In this document: piece after piece, positions 35,581-43,724 of the stretch
Position numbering within the stretch: the first letter of the stretch is position 1
Layout: each line of letters starts with the position of its first letter
Source of the DNA: Halorussus aquaticus
GTDB lineage: Archaea > Halobacteriota > Halobacteria > Halobacteriales > Haladaptataceae
DNA length: 64,000 bases
Direction of reading: 5' to 3'
Assembly: GCF_024218795.1 (NCBI RefSeq)
Contig: NZ_CP100401.1
Location: 310,001-374,000 of the forward strand
Program-made: the position numbers and the translations under genes
Notes under the pieces: model-generated
Seen by the model: the letters and a program-made list of their open reading frames with translations, nothing else
What the model was told of the DNA's origin: nothing
The model's database searches: none

Positions 35581-36789
35581 GTGGTCCGGGACCAAGTGGC
35601 CGATTTCTCGGTCGAGTATGTGCAAGCACTGGACGAGGAGGGCGACCTCGACGCGGCGCAGGCCCCCGACGTGGACGACGACCAACTGGTGGAGATGTAC
35701 AGACTCATGCGTCTCTCCCGCCGGGCCGACGAGCGCGCCATCGCGCTCCAGCGCCGGGGCGAGTCCGGGACCTACGCACCGGCCATCGGACAGGAGGCCG
35801 CGCAGGTCGGGTCGGCCATCGCGATGGCCCCCGACGAGTGGATGGTACCGTCGTTCCGCGAGAGCGCGGCGTTCCTCACGCGGGGCGCGCCGGTCCACCG
35901 CCTGCTGTGGTACGCCATGGGGATGGAGGAGGGCGCGGAGGTCGCCGACGCCAACTTCCCGCCCGCGATTCCCGTTGGGACCCAACCGCTCCACGCCGCC
36001 GGTATCGGATGGGGCCACGAAATCGCCGGAGAGCGGAAGGCGGCGCTGACCTACTTCGGAGACGGCGCGACCAGCGAGGGCGACGTGTACGAGGCGATGA
36101 ACGTCTCCGGCGCGCTGGACGCCCACGCGGTGTTCTTCTGCCAGAACAACCAGTGGGCCATCTCGACGCCGCGCGAGACCCAGACCCGGGCCGAGACGCT
36201 GGCACAGAAGGCGGTCGCGGCGGGAATCGAGGGCGTGCAGGTGGACGGCAACGACGTGCTGGGGGTCCTCTCTGTCGCGAGGGACGCCCTCGAGTCCGCG
36301 CGCGAGGGCGACCCCGTGTTCGTGGAGGCGCTGACCTTCCGGCGGTCGATGCACACCACCAGCGACGACCCTAGCGTCTACCGGACCGAGGAACAGGAGA
36401 GCGAGTGGGACACCCGCGACCCCGTCGTCAGGTTCGAGGCGTACCTCCGGAACGAGGGCCTGCTGGACGACGACCGGGTGGACCGGATTACCGACGAAAT
36501 CGAGGAGTTGCTCGCCGACGAGATAGACCGAGCGAAGGCGGGCCGGGAGCAGGTCGTGCCCGCGGAGATGTTCGACCACGTGTTCGCCGAGACCCCGCCT
36601 GAACTCCGGCGACAGCGGGAGGCGTTCGAGCGCGAACAGGGCGACGGCGAGGTGGCGACCGCCGAGGAGGGGATGAGCGGCGAGGAGCGCGCGGGCGGCG
36701 GGGAGGTGTCCGGGCGCGGCGACGTCCGCGAGGACAGGGAGACGTCGGAGGACTCCGAGGACGAGGAGGTGTCCGACCGTGGCGAATGA
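35581..36789 (+). CDS. 2-oxoacid dehydrogenase E1 component, alpha subunit
   Basis: 402 residues. Thiamine-diphosphate motif: YFGDGATSEGDVYEAMN (GDG) and FFCQNNQWAIS (NN). The phosphorylation-loop region RRSMHTTSDDPSVYR is present. The last ~55 residues are a disordered acidic tail. The E1 heterotetramer decarboxylates pyruvate or a branched-chain 2-oxoacid. GTG at 35581 is used; a second GTG at 35596 is possible. It overlaps the beta-subunit gene by 11 bases. No E2 or E3 gene follows, unlike the usual four-gene haloarchaeal operon. Confidence 0.92.
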   Translation: MVRDQVADFSVEYVQALDEEGDLDAAQAPDVDDDQLVEMYRLMRLSRRADERAIALQRRGESGTYAPAIGQEAAQVGSAIAMAPDEWMVPSFRESAAFLTRGAPVHRLLWYAMGMEEGAEVADANFPPAIPVGTQPLHAAGIGWGHEIAGERKAALTYFGDGATSEGDVYEAMNVSGALDAHAVFFCQNNQWAISTPRETQTRAETLAQKAVAAGIEGVQVDGNDVLGVLSVARDALESAREGDPVFVEALTFRRSMHTTSDDPSVYRTEEQESEWDTRDPVVRFEAYLRNEGLLDDDRVDRITDEIEELLADEIDRAKAGREQVVPAEMFDHVFAETPPELRRQREAFEREQGDGEVATAEEGMSGEERAGGGEVSGRGDVREDRETSEDSEDEEVSDRGE

Positions 36790-37747
36790 ACTCCGACTCG
36801 TGGAGGCGATTCGACAGGCCCTCCGCGAGGAGATGGCCCGCGACGAGTCAGTGGTCGTCTACGGCGAGGACGTGGGCGTCAGCGGCGGGGTGTTCCGGGC
36901 GACGCAGGAGTTGCAGGAGGAGTTCCCCGAGCAGGTGTACGACGCGCCGCTGGCGGAGGCCGCCATCCTCGGGATGGGCGTCGGTCTCGGCGCGACCGGG
37001 TTCACGCCCGTCCCGGAGATTCAGTTCGCTAGCTTCGCCTATCAGGGGTTCCACCAACTCGTCCAGCACGCCTCGCGGATGCGGAGTCGAACTCGGGGGA
37101 CGCTGGGCGTGCCGATGACCGTCCGGATGCCCTACGGAGGCGGCATCCGGGCGCTGGAACTCCACTCCGAGAGCTTCGAAGCGGGGTTCGCCCACGTGCC
37201 GGGACTGAAGACGGTCGTGCCCTCGAACCCGTCCGACGCGAAGGGTCTGCTGACCGCGGCGATTCGAGACCCCGACCCCGTGATGTTCCTCGAATCGACG
37301 AGTCGCTACCGGGCCTCCCGGGAGTCGGTCCCCGAGGGCGAACACACGGTTCCGCTCGGTGAAGCCGAGGTCGTCCGCGAGGGCGCAGACGTGACCGTGG
37401 TCGCGTGGGGTGCGATGCTCCACGAAGCGATGAGCGCGGTGGAGGACGCGGAGGTGGACGCCGAGGTCATCGACCTCCGAACCGTCTCCCCGATGGACTC
37501 GGCGACGATACTGGAGTCGGTCAGGAAGACCGGCCGGTGCGTCGTCGTCCACGAGGCCCCGCGGACCGGCGGTCTCGGGGCCGAAATTATCGCCCGCATC
37601 AACGACGACGCGCTCTACCACCTCGAAGCGCCGGTCGAGCGCGTGACGGGCTACGACGTGCCGTTTCCGATGTTCGCCCGCGAGGAGGCCTACCGCCCCG
37701 ACGAGGAGCGAATCCGGCGCGGCATCGAGCGCGCGCTGTCGGCGTGA
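36779..37747 (+). CDS. 2-oxoacid dehydrogenase E1 component, beta subunit
   Basis: 322 residues. The N-terminal VVVYGEDVGVSGGVFRAT, DAPLAEAAILGMGVGLGATG and the His-containing RMPYGGGIRALELHSES blocks are standard for E1-beta, with DLRTVSPMDSATILESVRKT and VHEAPRTGGLGAEI in the transketolase C-terminal domain. GTG at 36779 lies within the end of the alpha gene, so the two are coupled. Convergent with the downstream 95-residue protein gene. Confidence 0.94.
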   Translation: MANELRLVEAIRQALREEMARDESVVVYGEDVGVSGGVFRATQELQEEFPEQVYDAPLAEAAILGMGVGLGATGFTPVPEIQFASFAYQGFHQLVQHASRMRSRTRGTLGVPMTVRMPYGGGIRALELHSESFEAGFAHVPGLKTVVPSNPSDAKGLLTAAIRDPDPVMFLESTSRYRASRESVPEGEHTVPLGEAEVVREGADVTVVAWGAMLHEAMSAVEDAEVDAEVIDLRTVSPMDSATILESVRKTGRCVVVHEAPRTGGLGAEIIARINDDALYHLEAPVERVTGYDVPFPMFAREEAYRPDEERIRRGIERALSA

Positions 37748-37810
37748 CGGACGTGGAATCGATAGCGTCGAACCGACGATTGCAGAATCGGTATCGTCGG
37801 ACCGCCGGGG

Positions 37811-38098
37811 CTAGTACTGCTCGGCTTCCAGTTCTTCGAGGTGCTGTTCGAGTTCGGGGTACTGCTCCACATCGACGAACCCGTAGTCGCCGCCACCGTA
37901 GAAACTCTCGGGGAGTTCGCGCTCGACCAGCATCGTCTCCGGGTCGGCATCGACGTGATTCACTTTGTTCAGCGGGACGACGCGGACCTCGTCGGTGCCG
38001 TCGAGGCAGACCACGCTTCGCTCGCGGAACAGCACCGCGTCGAACTCCAGCGCGTCGTACTCGTCTACCGTGTACACCGTCGGGCGGGCAGGTGCCAT
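37811..38098 (-). CDS. Conserved-looking haloarchaeal protein, function unknown
   Basis: 95 residues with an acidic helical C-terminus (EQYPELEQHLEELEAEQY) and a beta-rich front (VVCLDGTDEVRVVPLNKVNH). A TATTAAAATC element at 38120-38129 is about 25 bases upstream of ATG 38098, indicating a leaderless transcript. No family recognised. Confidence 0.75.
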   Translation of the reverse strand: MAPARPTVYTVDEYDALEFDAVLFRERSVVCLDGTDEVRVVPLNKVNHVDADPETMLVERELPESFYGGGDYGFVDVEQYPELEQHLEELEAEQY

Positions 38099-38309
38099 AC
38101 GTCCCGAAGTAGCGGCTCCGTATTAAAATCAGGTGGAGGTGACGTACTACTGTGTGAGTGAGTTCGGACTGCACCGAACCGTAACGGCCACACCGTAACC
38201 CGTGTTTTCGGGGACGAAACGGTGGGTTTCGTTCCGACGCGTCGCGGTAACCTCCCGGTTCGGGAGACCGCATAGTTCTCATATAAGTCACATCAAATGG
38301 CCACGCAGG

Positions 38310-38318
38310 GTTTATCTA
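38310..38318 (+). promoter_or_regulatory. TATA element of the tfb gene
   Basis: GTTTATCTA lies 25-33 bases before the ATG at 38343, the standard haloarchaeal position for a leaderless promoter; a second AT tract (ATATAAGT at 38281) is further up. Confidence 0.55.
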
Positions 38319-38342
38319 CCACACCGCCTTACTAACAGACTC

Positions 38343-39305
38343 ATGACGGGGCCAATCCGCCAGCGGGAGCGGGACCAAGAGACCGAACGGGAGGAAGAGT
38401 CCGAGGAATCGCAGACCTGTCCGGAGTGTGAGGCCGGAACGTTAGTCGCGGACGCTGGCGGAAGCGAGTTGGTGTGCGAGGATTGCGGATTGGTCGTCGA
38501 GGAGCGTAACGTGGACCGCGGTCCGGAGTGGCGAGCGTTCAACCATCAGGAGCGCCAGAGCAAGAGTCGAGTCGGTGCGCCCACGACCAACACGATGCAC
38601 GACAAGGGTCTGACGACCACCATCGACTGGAAGAACAAGGACGCCTACGGCCGGTCGCTCTCCTCGGAGAAGCGGAGTCAGATGCACCGACTCCGGAAGT
38701 GGCAGGAGCGCATCCGGACGAAGGACGCGGGCGAGCGGAACCTCCAGTTCGCGCTGAGCGAACTCAACCGGATGGCCTCGGCGCTCGGGGTTCCCCGTTC
38801 CGTACAGGAAGTCGCGTCGGTCATCTACCGGCGCGCGCTCAAGGAGGACCTGATTCGGGGGCGCTCCATCGAGGGCGTCGCCACGAGCGCGCTCTACGCC
38901 GCCTGCCGGAAGGAGGGCATCCCGCGCTCGCTGGAGGAAGTCTCGGAGGTTGCCCGCGTGGACCGCAAGGAAATCGGTCGGACGTATCGGTACGTCTCCC
39001 AGGAACTCGAACTCGGGATGCAACCGGTAGACCCCAAGAAGTACGTCCCGCGGTTCTGCTCGGACCTCGACCTGAGCGAGGAAGTCGAGAGCAAGGCCAA
39101 CGAGATAGTCGACGTGACCGCCGAGAAGGGCCTGCTCTCGGGCAAGTCGCCGACCGGATACGCGGCCGCCGCGATCTACGCCGCCTCGCTGCTCTGCAAC
39201 GAGAAGAAGACCCAGCGCGAAGTCGCCGACGTCGCGCAGGTCACCGAAGTCACCATCCGAAATCGGTATCAGGAGCAGATCAAGGCCATCGGACTTTACA
39301 ACTGA
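38343..39305 (+). CDS. tfb: Transcription initiation factor IIB
   Basis: 320 residues. The N-terminal zinc ribbon has [11 protein letters not shown] and [12 protein letters not shown] (two CxxC), the B-finger/linker has [20 protein letters not shown], and the two cyclin-like repeats contain [17 protein letters not shown] and [17 protein letters not shown], ending in a recognition HTH ([17 protein letters not shown]). It binds the TBP-TATA complex and recruits RNA polymerase. Haloarchaea carry several TFB paralogues; which one this is cannot be told. Confidence 0.96.
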   Translation: MTGPIRQRERDQETEREEESEESQTCPECEAGTLVADAGGSELVCEDCGLVVEERNVDRGPEWRAFNHQERQSKSRVGAPTTNTMHDKGLTTTIDWKNKDAYGRSLSSEKRSQMHRLRKWQERIRTKDAGERNLQFALSELNRMASALGVPRSVQEVASVIYRRALKEDLIRGRSIEGVATSALYAACRKEGIPRSLEEVSEVARVDRKEIGRTYRYVSQELELGMQPVDPKKYVPRFCSDLDLSEEVESKANEIVDVTAEKGLLSGKSPTGYAAAAIYAASLLCNEKKTQREVADVAQVTEVTIRNRYQEQIKAIGLYN

Positions 39306-39349
39306 GCGACCGAACGATACGCGTAACCGGATTCGCGCCGGGGACGACC

Positions 39350-39643
39350 ATGGAAAAGGAAATCGGACGGCGGTTCGAGCGACGATTGGACGAGGAGTTC
39401 GGCGGCGACGCCGGAACCCGCCGAGTAGTCGCGCGGCAGGCCCGCGACCTCGCCGACTCGGGACAGTTCGAGACCGACGTGGGACGGCGACTGACCGCGC
39501 CCGTCGTCGTCGAGAATCTCCGCGACGCGCCCGACGACCTCTCGCTCGCCGAGAAGTGGAACTGGTGGATGGGTGCGCTCGAACTCGCCTACGGCGGATA
39601 CGACCGCTTTCGAGTCGTGCGGTGGGCGGGCGGACGGAAGTGA
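39350..39643 (+). CDS. Small unknown haloarchaeal protein
   Basis: 97 residues, helical and charged (EKEIGRRFERRLDEEFGG, then TRRVVARQARDLADSG), with a Trp-rich C-terminal motif KWNWWMGALELAYGGYDRFR. It follows tfb by 44 bases on the same strand. No family recognised. Confidence 0.7.
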   Translation: MEKEIGRRFERRLDEEFGGDAGTRRVVARQARDLADSGQFETDVGRRLTAPVVVENLRDAPDDLSLAEKWNWWMGALELAYGGYDRFRVVRWAGGRK

Positions 39644-39687
39644 GCGAGCGAAGCATCGACGCCAACGGTACGAGTAGTCCCTCGCAG

Positions 39688-40473
39688 TCATGCGGACAAC
39701 CAACCCGTCGCCGCGAGATACGCGAGGTAGAACTGAATCGCGTTGAACGCTCCGTGGACGAGCGCCGGAACCACGAGGTTGTCGGTCCGCTCGTAGGTGA
39801 CGCCCAGAATCGGCGAGAGGACGAGCAGCACCGCGAGGTACGCGATTTTTCCCGCGCCCCGTAAGGAGAAGACGTGGACCACCGCGAAGACGAAACTCGC
39901 CGCGGCGATGGCGACCCACGGTCCGAACGCCTCGCGGAGGCGGCCCTGCACGACGCCGCGGTAGAGCAGTTCCTCGCCGGGACCGATGAACAGGAACGAG
40001 AGCGGCACGAGCAGGAGGAACACTCGGGGGTCGCGTTCGCCGAACTCCGTGACCGCGTTCGACGCCGACTCGACGCCGAACGCGGAGAACAGCACGGAGA
40101 GCGCCACGAGACCGGCGAACAGCGCCACGAGACCGCCGACCGACCACGCGAGGTCCCGGAGGGTCGGGACCCGGGCCGAGACGAAGTCGAATCCGCGGTC
40201 GGTGTACGCCAGATAACCGAGCGCGAACGTGCCGAACGCGACGCCCTGTCCCATCACCACCGAGACGCCGAGCAACAGCGCCGGACGCTCCATCAGGGCC
40301 ACGCCGACCTGAATCAACGCTAACGCGGTCACGCCGACGACCACCACCGCGAACCCGTAGCCGCCGACCCCCAGCAACGCCGCCGCGAGCAGGGTGCGCC
40401 CGGGCGAGACCGGCGACGACGAATCGTCGGCCCGTACTCGTTCCATTTCGGGTGGCGTACGACCCGCAGTCAC
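39688..40473 (-). CDS. CPBP-family intramembrane metalloprotease (CAAX-like)
   Basis: 261 residues, about seven membrane helices. Catalytic motif 1 is FIGPGEELLYRGVVQGRL (EExxxR), motif 2 FVFAVVHVFSL (FxxxH) and motif 3 LVVPALVHGAFNAIQF (HxxxN). The abortive-infection/CAAX prenyl-endopeptidase-like family has varied roles, including protein maturation and bacteriocin immunity. GTG at 40473 overlaps the stop of the upstream gene (GTGA), suggesting coupling; an ATG at 40446 is an alternative start. Confidence 0.87.
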   Translation of the reverse strand: MTAGRTPPEMERVRADDSSSPVSPGRTLLAAALLGVGGYGFAVVVVGVTALALIQVGVALMERPALLLGVSVVMGQGVAFGTFALGYLAYTDRGFDFVSARVPTLRDLAWSVGGLVALFAGLVALSVLFSAFGVESASNAVTEFGERDPRVFLLLVPLSFLFIGPGEELLYRGVVQGRLREAFGPWVAIAAASFVFAVVHVFSLRGAGKIAYLAVLLVLSPILGVTYERTDNLVVPALVHGAFNAIQFYLAYLAATGWLSA

Positions 40474-40895
40474 TTGAAAGTCGCTCGCACGGCGTCGGCG
40501 GGCGTCGTCGGACCGCGGCGGTACCGAGGGCGGGTCCCGCGAGTGCGCTCGACCTCGAAGGTCTGTAGCAGGACGACCAGTCGGCCGTCAGCGAGCGTCG
40601 CGCGGAGCACCGGCCCGCGACTCGTGGCGGTCACGTAGGGCGGGGCCGCGACCGGCGGTGCCGAGAGCGACTCGCCGGTCGCGCGCACCGCGTCCGCGAG
40701 TACGTCGGGCAAGCGGGTCCACGCTCCCGCGGACTCGAGTCCGGCCCGGAGCGGACCCGCGACCGCGGCGGGGTCGGTAGTCCAGTCGTCGCCCCACGTC
40801 TCTGCCACCGCGTCGGCGCACCGCAGGACGGTCTCGACGGTCCGCGAGTGGGATTCGAGGACGCGTTCGCGGGCGAGGGTGGCGGGTCCGGTCAC
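40470..40895 (-). CDS. Unknown haloarchaeal protein upstream of the CPBP protease
   Basis: 141 residues. HTVETVLRCADAVAE-type helix (read SRTVETVLRCADAVAETWGD) then beta-like PYVTATSRGPVLRATLADGR and LVVLLQTFEVERT. GTG at 40895 is chosen: a TTTATGCG element at 40923-40930 is some 28 bases upstream, leaderless. The frame remains open to 40997 but that part lacks protein character. Coupled by GTGA overlap to the protease gene. Confidence 0.65.
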   Translation of the reverse strand: MTGPATLARERVLESHSRTVETVLRCADAVAETWGDDWTTDPAAVAGPLRAGLESAGAWTRLPDVLADAVRATGESLSAPPVAAPPYVTATSRGPVLRATLADGRLVVLLQTFEVERTRGTRPRYRRGPTTPADAVRATFK

Positions 40896-40978
40896 GGATA
40901 CGTGTCGCTGTTCGGACGCTGGCGCATAAACCTCGGGGGAAAAGCCTACAAGTGAGGGGCCGAACCGTGAGGATAGAG

Positions 40979-41239
40979 ATGGAACAGATGATCCCACTAT
41001 TCGGACCCGTTCCCGGCGGGATGGAGATGATGGTAATTCTCCTCATCGCCGTCCTGCTGTTCGGCGCGAACAAGATACCGAAACTCGCCCGTTCGACCGG
41101 CGAAGCGATGGGCGAATTCAAGAAAGGACGTCAGGAAATCGAAGACGAACTCCAGAACGCGGCCGACCCCGAGACCGACCCCGAGGTCGGCGGGGCCGAG
41201 ACCGACGCGAACGTCGAAACCGACACCTCGGAAGCGTAG
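40979..41239 (+). CDS. tatA: Sec-independent protein translocase subunit TatA
   Basis: 86 residues. A short periplasmic N-terminus with the FGPVPGG motif precedes a single membrane helix (MMVILLIAVLLFGANKIPKL) with the F-G-x-x-K-I-P hinge, the amphipathic helix STGEAMGEFKKGRQEIE, and an acidic tail. It forms the pore of the twin-arginine pathway, the dominant export route in haloarchaea and consistent with the Tat substrates in this window. A GTGAGGAT stretch just before ATG 40979 may serve as ribosome binding site. tatC is not here. Confidence 0.93.
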   Translation: MEQMIPLFGPVPGGMEMMVILLIAVLLFGANKIPKLARSTGEAMGEFKKGRQEIEDELQNAADPETDPEVGGAETDANVETDTSEA

Positions 41240-41365
41240 ACGATTTCACACGCCGACGCGTAACGCCGACGGTTCACTTTTCGCGGCGCTCGTAACCAGT
41301 TTCAGTTGCTTCCCCTCCCGAATCGACCCCGAGGTTAAGGGGCTTCGGTACCCACGTACGAGTAC

Positions 41366-42790
41366 ATGAGTAGCGAGGAACTTCAGGACACCAACACCGA
41401 GGAGCGCTTCGAGTTCAAGAAAGAGGAGAGCGCGGCGGTGAGGTCCGGGAAGGGGCTGACGGAGGAGGTCGTCAACCTCATCAGCGACGACAAGGACGAA
41501 CCCGACTGGATGCGCGAGCGCCGCCTCCGTGCGCTCGAACACTACCAGAACATGCCCCTGCCGACCGACTGGCCCGGGCAACCCGACCTCACCCAACTCG
41601 ATATCGAGGAGATCGTCCCGTACATCCGCCCCGACGTGGATAAACGCGAAGGCGCGGATAGCTGGGACGACCTCCCCGAGGACATCCAAGACACCTTCGA
41701 GAAACTCGGCATTCCGGAAGCCGAGCGCAAGGCCCTCTCCGGGGTCGGCGCGCAGTACGAGTCGGAGGTCGTCTACCAGAACATGCAGGAGCAGTGGGAG
41801 GAGAAGGGCGTCGTGTTCTGCAACATGGACGAGGCGGTCCGCGAACACGAAGACCTCGTCAAAGAGCACTTCATGACCTCCTGCGTCCCCCCGAGCGACA
41901 ACAAGTTCGCCGCGCTCCACGGCGCAGTCTGGAGTGGCGGCAGCTTCGTCTACGTCCCCGAGGACGTCACGGTCGAGATGCCCGTACAGGCCTACTTCCG
42001 GATGAATTCGGAAGGCATGGGCCAGTTCGAGCACACGCTTATCATCGCCGAGAAAGGCTCGGAGGTTCACTACATCGAAGGCTGCAGTGCGCCCAAGTAC
42101 GGCAGCCACAACCTCCACTCCGGCGGCGTCGAAGTGTTCGTCGGCGAGGACGCGCACGTCCAGTACTCGACGGTGCAGAACTGGTCGAAGAACACCTACA
42201 ACCTCAACACCAAGCGCGCGCTCGTCGAGAAGGGCGGCCGCATGGAGTGGGTCTCGGGCAGTATGGGCTCGAAAGCCACCATGCTCTACCCCTGCTCGAT
42301 TCTCAAGGGCCGCGGTGCCTCTGCGAACCACATCTCCATCGCGTTCGCTGGCGAGGGCCAGAACATCGACACCGGTGCCAAGGTCTACCACAACGCGCCT
42401 CGCACCAATTCGACCATCGAGTCCAAGTCCATCAGCAAGGACGGCGGCCGCACCAACTACCGCGGTCTCGTCCAGATCTCGGAGGGCGCGACCGACTCTT
42501 CGACCAGCGTCGAATGTGACGCGCTGATGTTCGACAACGACTCCGTCTCCGACACCATGCCCTACATGGAAATCGACGAGTCCAAAGTCGACGTCGCTCA
42601 CGAGGCCACCGTCGGTAAAATCGGCGACGAAGACGTCTTCTACCTCCAGAGCCGAGGGCTGGACGACGACGACGCCAAGCAGATGATCGTCTCCGGCTTC
42701 ATCGAGCCCATCACCGAGGAACTCCCCATCGAATACGCCGTCGAACTGAATCGTCTCATCGAGTTGGAGATGGAAGGCAGTCTGGGATAG
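41366..42790 (+). CDS. sufB: Fe-S cluster assembly scaffold protein SufB
   Basis: 474 residues. The N-terminal variable region has YQNMPLPTDWPG. The beta-helix core has the conserved blocks TSCVPPSDNKFAALHGAVW, EGCSAPKYGSHNLHSGGVE, YPCSILKGRGASANHISIA and the C-terminal EATVGKIGDEDVFYLQSRG. SufB normally works with SufC (ATPase) and SufD. Here it is flanked by tatA and an HTH gene and neither sufC nor sufD is adjacent, so it is a solitary copy. Confidence 0.95.
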   Translation: MSSEELQDTNTEERFEFKKEESAAVRSGKGLTEEVVNLISDDKDEPDWMRERRLRALEHYQNMPLPTDWPGQPDLTQLDIEEIVPYIRPDVDKREGADSWDDLPEDIQDTFEKLGIPEAERKALSGVGAQYESEVVYQNMQEQWEEKGVVFCNMDEAVREHEDLVKEHFMTSCVPPSDNKFAALHGAVWSGGSFVYVPEDVTVEMPVQAYFRMNSEGMGQFEHTLIIAEKGSEVHYIEGCSAPKYGSHNLHSGGVEVFVGEDAHVQYSTVQNWSKNTYNLNTKRALVEKGGRMEWVSGSMGSKATMLYPCSILKGRGASANHISIAFAGEGQNIDTGAKVYHNAPRTNSTIESKSISKDGGRTNYRGLVQISEGATDSSTSVECDALMFDNDSVSDTMPYMEIDESKVDVAHEATVGKIGDEDVFYLQSRGLDDDDAKQMIVSGFIEPITEELPIEYAVELNRLIELEMEGSLG

Positions 42791-42991
42791 CCTCGGACGC
42801 TCCTCGGTTCGGTTTCCGTTCGCGCTCTTTCTCGCTACTGTCGTCAGTTTCCGCACTGCTGCTACTGTCGGTCTCCGGGTTTCTCCGCCGCGAGGTCCCG
42901 CAGATAGCCGGACCTTACGAGACGGGTCTGGCGACGGAGGGCGACCGACGGAATGCGATAGCCGTTTAAGTGAGAAAGAAAATTGTCGGGT

Positions 42992-43357
42992 ATGACCGGT
43001 GACTCCGTCGGGGGCGACGGCGACCGCGACGGGTCAGTCGGCATCGACGAAGTTCTCAGTCTCCTCAGCGACCGCTACCGACGACACGCGCTCGCGTGTC
43101 TCGACGGCCTTCCCGCGCCCGTCACGCTCGAAGGACTCACCGACCAAGTCGCGGGTCGGGAGTTCCAGCAACCGCCCGACAAGGTGTCGATGATAAAGCG
43201 GACCCAGATAGCCACCGCGCTCCACCACACCCACCTCCCGAAACTCGAAGAGGTGGGAATCATCGTCTACGACAGCGACGAGGGGAAGGTGACCGAGATT
43301 AGCATCGAACCGCCGCTCACGGGCTTCCTCGACAAGATTCGCCGACACGAAGGATAG
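42992..43357 (+). CDS. Small winged-helix-like regulator (DUF7344-type, haloarchaeal)
   Basis: 121 residues. DEVLSLLSDRYRRHALACLD opens the HTH domain, as in a large haloarchaeal family of putative regulators, with ATALHHTHLPKLEEVGIIVY as recognition helix and wing. GTTTAAG at 42963-42969 is about 25 bases before ATG 42992, leaderless. It resembles in layout the second such gene at 49157-49504. Target genes unknown. Confidence 0.75.
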   Translation: MTGDSVGGDGDRDGSVGIDEVLSLLSDRYRRHALACLDGLPAPVTLEGLTDQVAGREFQQPPDKVSMIKRTQIATALHHTHLPKLEEVGIIVYDSDEGKVTEISIEPPLTGFLDKIRRHEG

Positions 43358-43409
43358 CCCGCGCGGCGGAGCGAACAGGTGGCTCCGGTAACAGAGACCG
43401 AACGGGAAC

Positions 43410-43598
43410 TCACTCCTCGGTCTGTTCTTCTTCGCCGTCGATGGTGATTTCGGTCGGTTCGTTCGCTACCTCCTGCCACTCCCCGGACTCACCGCCGCGC
43501 TGAGACCCGAGGACGTAGCCGATGGCGAACGTCAGTGCGAGCAGCGCGAGCGTTGCGAGCGGCGACCGACCGCCGTCTGACTGCGTGCGTTCCTGCAT
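43410..43598 (-). CDS. Small single-span membrane protein
   Basis: 62 residues: a short hydrophilic N-terminus, one membrane helix (ATLALLALTFAIGYVLGSQR) and an acidic tail (ITIDGEEEQTEE). Convergent with the HTH gene. Function unknown. Confidence 0.65.
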   Translation of the reverse strand: MQERTQSDGGRSPLATLALLALTFAIGYVLGSQRGGESGEWQEVANEPTEITIDGEEEQTEE

Positions 43599-43724
43599 AT
43601 CGTATCCGACGGGCGACGGGGACTTTGTGGTTGCGGCGTGCGCGACGGGGTCCGAATCGGTGTTACTGTCGTGACGGTTCCGGGTCGGGCCAGTAGTATC
43701 ACCGAGCGCACGGCGTCGGTCGCG

